DNA of 64,000 bases. Source: Bog-473 sp963755375 (GTDB lineage Bacteria > Actinomycetota > Acidimicrobiia > Acidimicrobiales > RAAP-2). The notes beneath the pieces are model-generated. The model was not told the origin of the DNA. It saw nothing but the letters and a program-made list of their open reading frames with translations, and made no database searches. How positions within the stretch are numbered: position 1 is the stretch's first letter; every line of letters begins with the position of its first letter. The position numbers and the translations under genes are program-made. Positions 8,363 through 17,172 of the stretch are shown piece by piece. The stretch spans positions 2,790,001 through 2,854,000 of the forward strand of contig CAVWKG010000016.1 in the NCBI GenBank assembly GCA_963755375.1, read 5' to 3'.

Positions 8363-9412
8363 GTGGAGTCCGTGGCAGCCGTGATCGAAGACCACTTCGA
8401 CCGCTGGATTGGGAACGGTGCGGGCGCGGTCGATCGTGACATTCTCGGCACCGACCAACCCGAACTGCTCGCCGAACTCTTCGAGGCCTTCTGCGTCCGG
8501 GAACTGGACGCTCTCGCCGTAGGCGGCCTGTTCTACGCGGCCTCCGCTGGATGTGTGCTCGGTGTTCAGCTTGAATCCGGCGACACTGTCGTCATCAAGA
8601 CCTATCAGAGGCGTTGGCGCGAGCCGTTCTTGGGCGCCGTGCAGGATGCGCAACAGCGGCTGGCGCGGGGTGGCATGCCCTGTCCCTCACCAGTCGCGCC
8701 ACCTGCGGAGATCCGGCCGCCCCGTCCGAATCTTGCCATCGTGGAGACTTGGGTCCCTGACCCCGGCATGCGTCCAGGTGGCTCAACGGCGGCTCAAAGG
8801 GTCTCGGCTGCGGGCCTTGCCCAACAGGTAGCCCTCTGCCTGACTCTTCCCGATGTCGAGCGGTTCTCGCGCCACCCGCTGCGCTCTGACGGTAATGGGC
8901 TCTACGGGACGCCTCACAGCCCGCTCTTCGACTTCGAGCGAACCGGAGCCGGGGCCGAGTGGATCGACGACCTCGCCCGCCGAGCGAAGAAGGTCCGCGA
9001 TCAGGATACGAGCCCTGTCGTGGTCGCGCACACGGACTGGTCAGCGCGCAACGTACGCTTCGACGAGGAGCGACTCTTGGCTGTCTACGACTGGGACAGC
9101 CTCGCTTTGGTGAAGGAAGCCACCGCTCTGGGCCAGGCGGCCATGACCTGGTCCGTCACGGCAGATCCAGGTGGCACGGAGTTTCCTGACATGGACTCGG
9201 TCTTGGGTTACATGGCGGACTATGAGCGGGCACGGAATCGGAGCTTTAACGCTGAACAATTCCGAGCGGCGCGGGCAGCCGCCGTGTACGTCCTCGCCTA
9301 CACCGCCCGCTGTGAACATTCCCTGGCATTTCAAGGTGTCGCCCGGGATGATCAAGACGCGGCGCGCCGAAGTTTGGCTGAGATCGGCACGACATTGCTG
9401 AACGTTCGATAG
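8363..9412 (+). CDS. Phosphotransferase (APH-like) family protein
   Basis: This 349-residue protein has an aminoglycoside-phosphotransferase/choline-kinase fold. It has a GDTVVIKTYQ strand with the ATP-anchoring Lys, a catalytic-loop block VAHTDWSARNVRF near residue 220 (Asp plus Asn) and a metal-binding YDWDSL about 15 residues later. Similar actinobacterial proteins are annotated as phosphotransferases without a known substrate. GTG at 8363 was taken as the start. An ATG at 8352 with GGAGGGG upstream is in another frame and stops after 10 codons, so a small indel or a different start cannot be excluded. Confidence 0.7.
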   Translation: MESVAAVIEDHFDRWIGNGAGAVDRDILGTDQPELLAELFEAFCVRELDALAVGGLFYAASAGCVLGVQLESGDTVVIKTYQRRWREPFLGAVQDAQQRLARGGMPCPSPVAPPAEIRPPRPNLAIVETWVPDPGMRPGGSTAAQRVSAAGLAQQVALCLTLPDVERFSRHPLRSDGNGLYGTPHSPLFDFERTGAGAEWIDDLARRAKKVRDQDTSPVVVAHTDWSARNVRFDEERLLAVYDWDSLALVKEATALGQAAMTWSVTADPGGTEFPDMDSVLGYMADYERARNRSFNAEQFRAARAAAVYVLAYTARCEHSLAFQGVARDDQDAARRSLAEIGTTLLNVR

Positions 9413-9551
9413 CGCTCACCGGACCGACGGGTAGGGGATAGCCCGCCAGCGACCGCGGCCAGCACCAGGATGTGACGTTTCCCTTATGGATTCATGTCAC
9501 ATTTGCTCGTCCAGCGCGTGACAGGATCTTAGCGAAGGAATATGGGGCGTT

Positions 9552-9691
9552 GCGAGGTTGACCTACCGGATCATGTTGCACCCGCTCGTCCTCGGTACGG
9601 GCAAGCGCCTGTTCAGGCCGTACCCCGAGCCGGTGCAGCTACGACTCACCGGTGCACCCCGACCACGACTGGTGCACTGCTCCTCACCTAG
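9552..9691 (+). pseudogene. Remnant of a RibD-C/dihydrofolate-reductase-like gene
   Basis: Only the C-terminal strand pair of this family survives. YRIMLHPLVLGTGKRLF is followed by PYPEPVQLRLTG, and after a one-base frame change TTTGALLLT and a stop at 9689-9691. The N-terminal two thirds are absent upstream (9413-9551 shows nothing similar), so this is a true truncated relic and not only a sequencing slip. A complete homologue lies at 18860-19423. Confidence 0.65.
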
Positions 9692-9863
9692 GAGTAGGAG
9701 CCAGGGGCGACATAGCGACCGATCCTGACCAATCTACGACGAGCCCGAAAGTGCCCACTTCCCAACGGCCCCGCGAACGTGGCTACCGGCAGCTCGTTGA
9801 GCCGCTGAACGTTTGGAGATAGAAAGGCCACCAGGGTGCTCATCCAATGGGGGACGACACGCA

Positions 9864-10265
9864 ATGCCGAAAGCGATCAAGGGAAAGGCTGGGCGAAAGC
9901 CGCCAGAGCCCTCGGCGAACCACTCCGACATCGACGATTGGTGCCGGCGCCTGATGCCGGATCTGCAGCCCATCGTCAAACGGTTGGACGAGTCGATCCG
10001 AGCGACAGTCCCAGACCTTGACTACGCCGTCAAGTGGAAAAGGGCGTTTTACGGGCTATCAGATTTCGGGTGGATAATTGAAATAGCCGCCTACGACGTT
10101 TCCGTGAATGTCCTTTTCCTTGGCGGCGCCGACTTCGAGTCGCCGCCCCCGCTCGGAACGACCGACCGGACCCGGTACATCAAGGTGACCAGCCTGGAGG
10201 AGGCGCAGCAACCGGAGCTGCAGAAGTGGATCGAGCAAGCGAGACGAACGCCAGGTTGGAAGTGA
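9864..10265 (+). CDS. DUF1801-family protein (YdhG-like)
   Basis: This 133-residue protein has a Lys/Gly-rich leader followed by PIVKRLDESIRATVPDLDYAV, KWKRAFYGLSDFGWIIEIA, NVLFLGGADFESPPPLG and RYIKVTSLEEAQQPELQKW. This is the ordered pattern of DUF1801 proteins, which have a small alpha/beta fold related to iron-chaperone-like YdhG. The ATG at 9864 has GGGGGA about 10 nt upstream. Function is not established; it is probably a cytosolic single-gene unit. Confidence 0.75.
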   Translation: MPKAIKGKAGRKPPEPSANHSDIDDWCRRLMPDLQPIVKRLDESIRATVPDLDYAVKWKRAFYGLSDFGWIIEIAAYDVSVNVLFLGGADFESPPPLGTTDRTRYIKVTSLEEAQQPELQKWIEQARRTPGWK

Positions 10266-10437
10266 CGGCAACCCGCCCGAACGTCGGCTCGGCGCCCGTC
10301 AACAGCCTCGCAAACATGAGGCGCGAGTGTCTCAGAACGCGCGACGAAGGCGATCCGATGCCCGTCCCGAAGTGCCGAAGGGTGGCAGCCCATCCCGGCG
10401 CCGTGGGACGGCCTCCGGGGCTCTTCTAATCCTTGCC

Positions 10438-10866
10438 TTAGAGGCGCTGTTCAACGCCGCCAGATTGACTGGCGTCTCCCGTCTCGCCTGTCGGCACACT
10501 ACCGGCGGCACACGGAGCCGACCGATGCCGTTGTCTCGGAAATCAAGGGCGATCGTCAGGTGGGCGCTGGCGTCCGAGCGCGGCTCGACCGTGACGCCGA
10601 CAACGGCGCGGGTGGGTCCGTCCACTCCGCGGCAGCCCAATGGTGCGGCGGATCGAAGCGGACGAGTTCGGCGGTGTCGGGTCGGTGGGAGAAGCCGATG
10701 CGCCGCGTCGTTTGACAGAGGTCCCCGACATGGAGAGCAACGGCGCTGTCCATGTGACCGCTGACGACACTCTTCTGCCACTCCGCAAAGCGACTCGGGT
10801 CGGTGGCGTAGCGAACACGTCCACGGCCGACCGGTTGACCTCGATGCCGACCAAGATCCGCGGCAC
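10438..10866 (-). pseudogene. SRPBCC (polyketide-cyclase-like) gene with three frameshifts
   Basis: A coherent SRPBCC protein can be read only by switching frames three times: VGIEVNRSAVDVF, then YATDPSRFAEWQKSVVSGHM to FDPPHHW, then GVDGPTRAVVGVTVEP to ETPVNLAAL, then QRL and a stop at 10438. Each switch is repaired by adding one base, a C, a G in a GGG run and an A in an AA pair. The gene starts (GTG, 10866) one base after the stop of the intact SRPBCC gene. It is therefore the decayed third member of the ArsR-SRPBCC operon. Confidence 0.75.
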
Positions 10867-11349
10867 TCAGCGATCCACTGCGATGAGATCCGAGTAGCGA
10901 GTCAGATAGAGCGGCCATCCTCCATCGCTGTCAATAGCGCCGCGGAGCGACTCCCAGCCGGGTCCGTGGCGATCGAGATGACGGTGTTCGAGTTCGAGGC
11001 GTGTCCGTTCCGGCGTCTCGGCTACAAACCTGACCTCCACCTCACTGGTTTTGCTAGGGTCCGCCTCGAGCTGCCACTGGGGGCTGATGTCCCAGCTGAA
11101 GACGACCCGATCGGGTGGTTCGTACGCGAGGACTCTGGCCCATCGGCATTCACTCCCATCGGCGGCACGGTCATAGATATGGCCGCCAACCCGCGGCTCG
11201 AACTGGCTCTCGGTTATCTCGGCGCCGAGCAGGTTGTGCTCCGGCGGCTTGAAGTCGCCGAACCGCTCGACGAACGTGGCGAAGGCACGCTCGATCGGTG
11301 TGTCGACGACGATTTGTTGACGAACGACGGCGTCATTGATCATGTTCAT
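10867..11349 (-). CDS. SRPBCC/AHSA1-family protein
   Basis: This 160-residue START-like protein reads RQQIVVDTPIERAFATFVERFG, then PRVGGHIYDRAADGSECRW, VLAYEPPDRVVFSWDI and TRLELEHRHLDRHG, the canonical AHSA1 strand-helix order with a ligand cavity. It overlaps the upstream ArsR gene by 4 bp (ATGA), so the two are co-translated. ArsR-SRPBCC pairs are widespread in Actinobacteria and are thought to respond to small hydrophobic molecules, but no substrate is known. The frame is intact, unlike its neighbour at 10438-10866. Confidence 0.8.
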   Translation of the reverse strand: MNMINDAVVRQQIVVDTPIERAFATFVERFGDFKPPEHNLLGAEITESQFEPRVGGHIYDRAADGSECRWARVLAYEPPDRVVFSWDISPQWQLEADPSKTSEVEVRFVAETPERTRLELEHRHLDRHGPGWESLRGAIDSDGGWPLYLTRYSDLIAVDR

Positions 11350-11669
11350 GTTGTCTCCTCCGGCGGTTGTGTCACGAGGTCCTGGTAGCCACTTAGCGCC
11401 CGATTCCAGAAGGTGTCGAGCTGGTCGCGCAGGGCGATAACCCCGGCCTCGTTGAGGCGATAGATCCGGCGCGTGCCCTCCGCCTGCTCAGCGACAAGAC
11501 CTGCGTCCTTCAGCACCTTGAGGTGCTGGGACACGGCAGATCGGCTCACCGGCAGGTGCGTGGCGAGCTCGCCTACGGGTTTTGGACCTTCGCTCAGATT
11601 CAGGACGATCGCTCGCCTCGTCCGGTCCCCCAATGCGTCCCAGACCCTTTCCTCTTGGTCAGTAGCCAC
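11346..11669 (-). CDS. ArsR-family transcriptional regulator
   Basis: This 107-residue winged-helix repressor has DALGDRTRRAIVLNLSEG, recognition helix SRSAVSQHLKVLKDAGLV and wing EGTRRIYRL. There are no Cys residues for metal binding, so it belongs to the non-metal ArsR group that is usually paired with SRPBCC proteins. It starts at GTG 11669 and overlaps the SRPBCC gene by 4 bp. The start codon lies inside a palindrome (11668-11680), which suggests direct autoregulation of a leaderless transcript. Confidence 0.85.
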   Translation of the reverse strand: MATDQEERVWDALGDRTRRAIVLNLSEGPKPVGELATHLPVSRSAVSQHLKVLKDAGLVAEQAEGTRRIYRLNEAGVIALRDQLDTFWNRALSGYQDLVTQPPEETT

Positions 11670-11690
11670 TAACGGTTAGTAAGCCCTAAC
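11668..11690 (-). promoter_or_regulatory. Candidate ArsR operator overlapping the start codon
   Basis: ACTAAC-G-GTTAGT is a perfect 6-1-6 palindrome at 11668-11680 and covers the GTG of arsR. A further CTAAC at 11686-11690 repeats the half-site. Binding here would block both transcription and translation initiation of the operon. Confidence 0.55.
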
Positions 11691-11986
11691 AGATCGGCTT
11701 TGTCAAGCCCCCTCGCCCAGCCAGGGCCGTCCAGAACTTCGTCTCGGCGGGATGCTCCGATGTGCCGGACGGTGACGCCCGCCCGGACCCGGCGATAGGA
11801 AATCCAGGCTCGCAAACAAGCCAGGGCGTTATCGGTCGGCCTGCCGCCTTCGTCGAAGCGAACGCCAGGGAAGACGAACGGCATGACCCGAGCTTCATCG
11901 CCGAAGCGATGGACACCGGTCCCGTGGGACAATGGGTCCTTGTATGGAAGTGCGTAGCGCAGACTGTGGGTGCCTCATAGACCGAG
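11691..11986. other. Intergenic stretch upstream of the ankyrin gene
   Basis: No frame gives a recognisable protein. The region separates the divergent arsR operon from the ankyrin gene and presumably holds both promoters. Confidence 0.4.
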
Positions 11987-12766
11987 GTGAGGTCGTCGAG
12001 CGTTGCGGAGATTGCGACTGCTACTGCACCAACCTCCCCGACCAGCAACGTGACCCCGGCCGACCCTGACGCGGCGGCAGGGCTGGTTCATGCCATTCAT
12101 GGTGGCGACATCGGATCCGTCAGCCGACTTATCGCCGCTTCCCCCGAGCTCGTCAATGGTCCCCTCGGCGGACCGTTAAAGACTTGCTCCGCTTTGCACA
12201 TCGTCACAGACTGGCCCGGCTATTTCCCCAACGGGCCCGAGATCGCGCGGATACTCCTGGCGGCGGGAGCGGACCCAAACTATCGAGATCCCGAGCCAGG
12301 TTCCGAGACGCCACTTCATTGGGCAGCGAGTAGCGACGACGTGGATGTCGCGAGCGTGCTCATCGACGGAGGAGCCGACATTGAGATTCCGGATGGCTCG
12401 ATAGGGACTCCGCTGGACAACGCCATCGGCTACGCGTGCTGGAATGTCGCCCGCCTTCTCGTGACCCGCGGGGTCAAGATCGAGAAGCTCTGGCACGCAG
12501 CCGCGCTCGGGTTGTTGACCCGCTTGGCGAAGCTGACAGAGGAGGAGCCTGAGAGCGCAGAACTCTCGAAGGCGTTCTGGCACGCTTGCGCTGGAGGCCA
12601 ACGACGGGCAGCAGAGTACCTATTTCTCCGAGGGGCCGATCTGAACTGGATTCCCGACTACGCAGAGGGGACTCCTCTGGACGCGGCGCACGGACTGGGG
12701 ACTCGCCAGGAAAACGTCATCACCTGGCTCCGTGAATTAGGTGCCCGCTCGGCCGAATCGGGATAG
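11987..12766 (+). CDS. Ankyrin-repeat protein
   Basis: This 259-residue cytosolic protein has about five ankyrin-like units. SALHIVTDWPGYFPNGPEIA with LLAAGADPNYRDP and TPLHWAASSDDVDVASVLID with GADIEIPD are the clearest. GTPLDNAIGYACWNVARLLV, a divergent unit and GTPLDAAHGLG follow. The same arrangement occurs in uncharacterised actinobacterial ankyrin proteins, where it is thought to bind other proteins. The frame begins at GTG 11987; about 35 Ala/Thr-rich residues precede the first repeat, so the start could be later. No partner is encoded next to it. Confidence 0.75.
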   Translation: MRSSSVAEIATATAPTSPTSNVTPADPDAAAGLVHAIHGGDIGSVSRLIAASPELVNGPLGGPLKTCSALHIVTDWPGYFPNGPEIARILLAAGADPNYRDPEPGSETPLHWAASSDDVDVASVLIDGGADIEIPDGSIGTPLDNAIGYACWNVARLLVTRGVKIEKLWHAAALGLLTRLAKLTEEEPESAELSKAFWHACAGGQRRAAEYLFLRGADLNWIPDYAEGTPLDAAHGLGTRQENVITWLRELGARSAESG

Positions 12767-12809
12767 GGACACCCACCTCTAACCCTGAACAATCCCTCGG
12801 ACAGGCGGG

Positions 12810-13376
12810 TCAGGGGACGTCCGCATGCTGCCGAACCATCCCACCTAACGGCGATTCATGCCCTCCTCCTTGCGTAGCAGACAAACCCCTCCCGTCGCCG
12901 ACCGGGTCGAACCCGGCCGAGAGCAGGCACCGGACGGACGCCGTGTTCTCGGGCTCGATTCCCGCGGCGAACAGCGACACATGTTAGAGCACGTCCGTCT
13001 CCATCAACGCGAGAATCATTTCAGCCCCATAGCCCTTTCCCCGCTGGGCCGGACCGGTGACATAGGTAATGGCGCCCGACGGTTCATCAATGACGCCCAC
13101 CACGCCTCGCCAAGCGGGACCGCTTTCCCAGGTCGTCCATCGGTCGAAGGTGCCGCAGTCCCGCGTAGCCAACGGGTATTTTTTGTCCCACGCCAAGAAT
13201 CGGTAGCTCCCCGTCTCTTGTGCCCCTCGGAACTCCACGAGAGGCGCAGCGGAGAGTTCCAGAGCGATCTGTGGCCAGTCCGGCCGCCCGAGCCATCGTT
13301 GCGTCTCTGGGTCCTCGAACCAGGGCTCGACCAGGGGAAGTTGGTCACGATCAAATGGCCGAAAGTTCGCAGGCAC
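12810..13376 (-). pseudogene. GNAT acetyltransferase with in-frame stop
   Basis: The first 130 residues are a GNAT domain: RPFDRDQLPLVEPWFEDPET at the N terminus and the acetyl-CoA loop GPAQRGKGYGAEMILALM. A TAA at 12984-12986 then cuts it. The same frame continues after the stop with HVSLFAAGIEPENTASVRCL and LSAGFDP, exactly the final strand-helix of the fold, and ends at 12810. Loss of the last beta-strands should inactivate the enzyme. This lesion is a substitution, not an indel. Confidence 0.7.
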
Positions 13377-13570
13377 CGCACCATCGTCTCACGACCAACT
13401 CGGCGGCCAGGCCTGTCCCGAAAGTAATGGCATGTCAAAGTAGGGGACCTCGAATAGAATTAAATATTCTGGCCGTTGAATGAATTTGCAGGACCTGCAA
13501 CGTCCAACTGTACGAACTACTGATGTGCGCTTCGGTAGGGCAGCCGCAGAGCCACGGAGACGACAGAACC

Positions 13571-14077
13571 ATGGCAGAGGGAAGCAAGCTGGTCGAAGTA
13601 TCACGCAGGATCGAAGCGCCGGCGGCCCTCATCTTCAAGATCCTGACGAATCCGCAACGTCACGTGGATTTCGACGGGTCCGGCATGCTCCGGGGAGCCG
13701 TCCTCGACCGTTCCATCTCCGACGTGGGCGACACCTTCACCATGAAGATGCATCGGCTCAGAGACGACTACCTCATGCTCAACTACGTGGTGGAGTTCGA
13801 GCCAGATCGGCGCATATTTTGGGAACCGGCTCCCGGAGACCCTTCTCGGGCTGAGGGTGATGATCCATCCAAGGTCGGCATTCCTGCGGGCTACCGCTGG
13901 GGCTACATCCTCACTCCAGACGGTGACGACGCCACCGTCGTCACCGAGGTCTTTGACTACGGCCCCTTGCCGGAGGACCTCCTACATGATGGTGGGGCGT
14001 GGATTAACGGGACCAATTCGGTGCTTGAATCCATGACGGCCAGCCTGGAGAGGCTCGAGAAGATCAGCACCGAGTAG
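13571..14077 (+). CDS. SRPBCC-family protein
   Basis: This 168-residue START/Bet-v1-like protein starts LVEVSRRIEAPAALIFKILT. DRSISDVGDTFTMKM, YLMLNYVVEFEPDRRIFWEP and a C-terminal amphipathic helix from LESMTASLERL follow. The pattern is that of polyketide cyclase/dehydrase-like proteins that bind hydrophobic ligands. The ATG at 13571 has GGAGAC about 10 nt upstream. The frame is intact and unlinked to the ArsR-SRPBCC operon. Substrate unknown. Bases 13377-13570 show no gene. Confidence 0.75.
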   Translation: MAEGSKLVEVSRRIEAPAALIFKILTNPQRHVDFDGSGMLRGAVLDRSISDVGDTFTMKMHRLRDDYLMLNYVVEFEPDRRIFWEPAPGDPSRAEGDDPSKVGIPAGYRWGYILTPDGDDATVVTEVFDYGPLPEDLLHDGGAWINGTNSVLESMTASLERLEKISTE

Positions 14078-14082
14078 CACTG

Positions 14083-14487
14083 CTATTCGAGCGGCGCACT
14101 GAGCTTCTTCGGAGCGAGGACCCGGTAACTCTCGGTCACGAGCTCTCGGATCTCCTCCCAGTCCGTGTCGTCGGCGAGAAACACCCCGATGCGATCGCGG
14201 CCAGCTCGTCGGGGGACGAAGAATGGGTGGCCAATGGACAGCAACGCCTCGCGTTCGTCAGGGTCGGAACGCAACACGACCAGCGGAACGGACTTGCCAG
14301 TCGATGACTCCATCGCCACGAGCAGGCAGAACGATCTTCGGCGGATTTCGAACGAGTACGCCGTCGATCTCGATCTGGTCAGTGAATGGTCGACACGCAC
14401 CGCCACCTCTGGCAGTGCCAGGCATAGAGCGCGAACCCGCTCGACAGTGTTCTCCGGGACCTTGACGGGTTCCTTCATGCGAGACAT
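14083..14487 (-). CDS. MmcQ/YjbR-family DNA-binding-fold protein
   Basis: This 134-residue protein reads VRALCLALPEVAVRVDHS, SFEIRRRSFCLLVAM, PLVVLRSDPDEREALL, GHPFFVPRRAGRDRIGVFL and DWEEIRELVTESYRVLAPKKL. This is the ordered MmcQ/YjbR (CyaY-like fold) signature. Members are often called DNA-binding, but a biochemical role is not established. It converges with the SRPBCC gene, with 5 bp between the stops. An ATG nine bases into the frame (14478) is an alternative start. Confidence 0.75.
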   Translation of the reverse strand: MSRMKEPVKVPENTVERVRALCLALPEVAVRVDHSLTRSRSTAYSFEIRRRSFCLLVAMESSTGKSVPLVVLRSDPDEREALLSIGHPFFVPRRAGRDRIGVFLADDTDWEEIRELVTESYRVLAPKKLSAPLE

Positions 14488-14765
14488 CTGGCGACAAAAC
14501 TCCAGAACTTGATCCGACCATGAAGGACGGGCCTATCGGGGTCCTTTGCGGGCGACACGCTTCCATTGTGGCTGAACATCGGCGACGACTCAGGGTGCCC
14601 CCTAATGGCAGTCGGTCGGTGGCGCTATTCGACTTAGCAATAAGGGGACCACTGTTCGACGGCGAGGGGCCGGGATCGGTCGGCGCGGATGACAGTCGTC
14701 GGTACGCTGCGTTCGTCGCCGAGACACCCAGACAACGTCGTTCGGAAGCAAGAGGAGATCAACAG

Positions 14766-15071
14766 ATGTCGGCAACGCTGAAGTTGACGCATAAGGCGAT
14801 CGGAGCGGAGGTCCGTCGTGGCGCGTACGATGTCGTGGTCGACGGGGAGCGCGTCGGGTCGGTCGAGATGAACGACACGATCGAGATACCAGTCAAGCCT
14901 GGACGTCATACCCTGCAGGTCCGCCATGGCCGAAAGTCGAGCAGCACTGAAAACTTCGACGCCGCCGAGGACGAGATCGTCGCGTTCCGATGCACCGGAA
15001 AGAGGTTCTTGCCGATCTTTCTGGCATCCTTCATCGTTCCCAGGCTGGCACGGAAACTCGTTCGCGATTGA
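14766..15071 (+). CDS. Conserved small protein with C-terminal hydrophobic segment
   Basis: This 101-residue protein has two beta-hairpin-like stretches, EVRRGAYDVVVDGERVGSVE and DTIEIPVKPGRHTLQVRHGR, then EIVAFRCTGKRFLP and a hydrophobic tail, IFLASFIVPRLARKL. This recalls actinobacterial proteins with a PEGA-like presentation domain and a membrane-associated C terminus. Function is unknown. The ATG at 14766 has GAGGAG 8 nt upstream. Bases 14488-14765 in front show no gene. Confidence 0.6.
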   Translation: MSATLKLTHKAIGAEVRRGAYDVVVDGERVGSVEMNDTIEIPVKPGRHTLQVRHGRKSSSTENFDAAEDEIVAFRCTGKRFLPIFLASFIVPRLARKLVRD

Positions 15072-15215
15072 GTCGGCCTCGCCGTCGTGGCACTCACCAG
15101 CACGTCGTCGCCGCCGCACGGCACGCCTTGAGGGGGTATCTCCCCGTACATTGCTGGCCGAGAGAGTGTCACACTCCTGCTCCGTTTCGACCCGCTATCA
15201 CAATGTGCTGATCTT

Positions 15216-15650
15216 CTAACTGGTCGGAGCGAAGAATTCCAACGAGATGTTGTCCGGGTCACGGCAGGAGAGTCCAGAGCCGTAATCGGCATCGACGATG
15301 CCACCGTGAGTGACGCCGAGCTCCTCCAGCCTCGCCACCCATGCCTCAAGATCATTTCGACTCGTACACGCGAAGGCCAGGTGGTCCAGACCGATTCGAC
15401 GTTCATCAAACGGAAGGTCATCAGACGGATCGGGAAACTCGTGGAACCCGACGAGAGTTTGACCTCCGACAAGCCATACCGCACGTCGAAATGGTCCAGG
15501 ACTTTCGTCCAGGGCCAGCTTCACGTCGAAAAGTCGTTCGTACCATTCGACGCTGCGTTCGAGATCACTGACTGTCAGGGTCACATGGGCGATCGCCGGG
15601 AGTTCAGGCAGGGAGGACTCCTTCCAGAGTCGATAATTTGTCGTCACCAT
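15216..15650 (-). CDS. VOC-family (glyoxalase/dioxygenase) protein
   Basis: This 144-residue protein has two beta-alpha-beta3 modules. The metal ligands are recognisable: His in AIAHVTLTVSDLERSVEWYE, His in RIGLDHLAFAC and Glu in NISLEFFAPTS, where PDNISLEF is a typical C-terminal block. VOC members include glyoxalase I, fosfomycin-resistance enzymes and ring-cleaving dioxygenases; nothing here separates them. The ATG at 15650 has GGAGA 8 nt upstream. The gene is intact and diverges from the PhyH gene. Confidence 0.8.
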   Translation of the reverse strand: MVTTNYRLWKESSLPELPAIAHVTLTVSDLERSVEWYERLFDVKLALDESPGPFRRAVWLVGGQTLVGFHEFPDPSDDLPFDERRIGLDHLAFACTSRNDLEAWVARLEELGVTHGGIVDADYGSGLSCRDPDNISLEFFAPTS

Positions 15651-15710
15651 TCATTCTTCTCCGAAGATATCCCTCTACGCCGGGTAGTTGGGACGGATCA
15701 CAATGGACAG

Positions 15711-16496
15711 GTGCTGGAGCCACCGGAGCTGGAACACTTCATCAGGGACGGCTACCTCGTAGTTCGTTCCGCCGTTCCGACAGAACTGGCTGAGGAGTGT
15801 CGTCACTGGGCAGCTCGGCAGCTCGGCATCGACCTTGCTAGCCCGAACACCTGGCGACGACGAGTGGTCAGGGGCGTGCCGACGGGAGATTGCTTCAAGC
15901 AGGCAGCTAACTCCCCACACTTGCTCGACTCCGTTGGCCAGTTGGTCAACCCTGATCCCTGGCAGACCCGCCCGAACTTGGGTGCCTTCGTGGTGAGATT
16001 TCCCAGCCAGGAGGATCCGGGGGACACCGGGTGGCACATCGATTCGAGCTTCCAACCGACAGGTGAATCCCGCTGGTTCGTGAACTACCGATCGAAGGGG
16101 CGGGCGCTCCTCTTGTTGTGCCTGGTCTCCGACGTGGGGATGGACGACGCACCGAGCCGCCTGCTCCCCGGCTCTCATCTCGAGATGGCGAAGCTGCTGC
16201 TTCCCGCCGGAGATGTAGGCCTGCCTGGTGCATACGAAGGCCAAGAATCCAAGATCCCGCTCCCAGAATCGAAGAGCGGCGAAGCGTTCGCAATTGGTTC
16301 CGCAGGCGATGTGTTCATCTGTCACCCCTTCTTGGTGCATGCAGGCAATTGGCCCCACCGGGGTGAACAACCCCGGTTCCTAGCCCAACCGCCGATAGCA
16401 GTCTCAAATGGATTGCAACTAGAGGGGCCAATGGATCGGCTGTCTCCTGTGGCGAGAGCGATTCGGCTCGGCATAAGCATGGGAGAAGGTTCTTGA
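15711..16496 (+). CDS. Phytanoyl-CoA dioxygenase (PhyH)-like Fe(II)/2-oxoglutarate oxygenase
   Basis: This 261-residue protein reads LEHFIRDGYLVVRSAVP at the N terminus, the iron-binding HxD in DTGWHIDSSFQ, LPGSHLEM, and the distal His plus 2-oxoglutarate Arg in DVFICHPFLVHAGNWPHRG with EQPRFLAQPPI. All three iron ligands and the Arg are present, so it should be active. Such enzymes hydroxylate small metabolites or lipids; the substrate is unknown. GTG at 15711 was chosen, but the Shine-Dalgarno is weak. Its 3' end abuts the broken SDR gene on the other strand. Confidence 0.75.
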   Translation: MLEPPELEHFIRDGYLVVRSAVPTELAEECRHWAARQLGIDLASPNTWRRRVVRGVPTGDCFKQAANSPHLLDSVGQLVNPDPWQTRPNLGAFVVRFPSQEDPGDTGWHIDSSFQPTGESRWFVNYRSKGRALLLLCLVSDVGMDDAPSRLLPGSHLEMAKLLLPAGDVGLPGAYEGQESKIPLPESKSGEAFAIGSAGDVFICHPFLVHAGNWPHRGEQPRFLAQPPIAVSNGLQLEGPMDRLSPVARAIRLGISMGEGS

Positions 16497-17129
16497 GGGT
16501 AGGTATCGAAGTCTCCAGGCCCGCAGAGGGTCAGCCGATGATGGCCGTCGATGTCGGTCGTGAGTGCCGCGAGGGTGGCCTCCGCAACGTCCTCGACATG
16601 GACGAATGCACTTAGTTCGGAGTCTGTGAAAGAGGCGAGGGTGTCGTCGCTGACGATCATCACGGGTCGAAACACGATCGTCGGGATCCCTGTCCGGGCG
16701 GTCCAGGCTTTGCACATCTCTTCGGCCAAACGCTTCGAGAGACCGTAGGGCCGCGCCCCTCGAAGCGGGTGATCGTCATCGACCGGCAGGTAGTCGGGAA
16801 CCCCTTCACCCTCGGCGAAGCCGAAGACCTGGGCCGATGGTGATGACCCGGGTCAGGCCGTGGGCGTCGGCCACAAGGAGGACGTGCCAAGTGCCGAGCA
16901 CGTTCGTGGCCATGACCTGAGCTGGGGTCCCGCTCATGTCGTGGGTGATGGCACCGGCGTGGACGATGGCCTCGCAGCCTTCTGCAGCTCTGAACACCGA
17001 TTCCTCGTCGAGGAGGTTCTGCCCACCGGAGAGATCGAAGGGTTGGACGGTCCAATCAGCCGACTCGAGTACGGGTATGACGGCGGTGCCAACTCTTCCG
17101 TGAGATCCCGTGAGAAGGACGCTCTTCAC
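16497..17129 (-). pseudogene. NAD-dependent epimerase/SDR gene, frameshifted and 3'-truncated
   Basis: A GTG at 17129 begins VKSVLLTGSHGRVGTAVIPV with the glycine-rich NAD motif, then EAIVHAGAI and TNVLGTWHVLLVA. After LTRVIT the frame breaks near 16836. The next frame continues SAQVFGFAEGEGVPDYLPVD, then ARPYGLSKRLAEEM with the catalytic Tyr and Lys, then IPTIVFRPVMI and FVHVEDVAEATLAAL. The end after CGPGDFDT does not resemble the family and runs into the PhyH gene. Two lesions (a frameshift and 3' replacement) argue for real decay. Confidence 0.75.
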
Positions 17130-17172
17130 ACTTCGATCTTCGCCGATCACACTGCTCCCGTACTCGCCGGGC

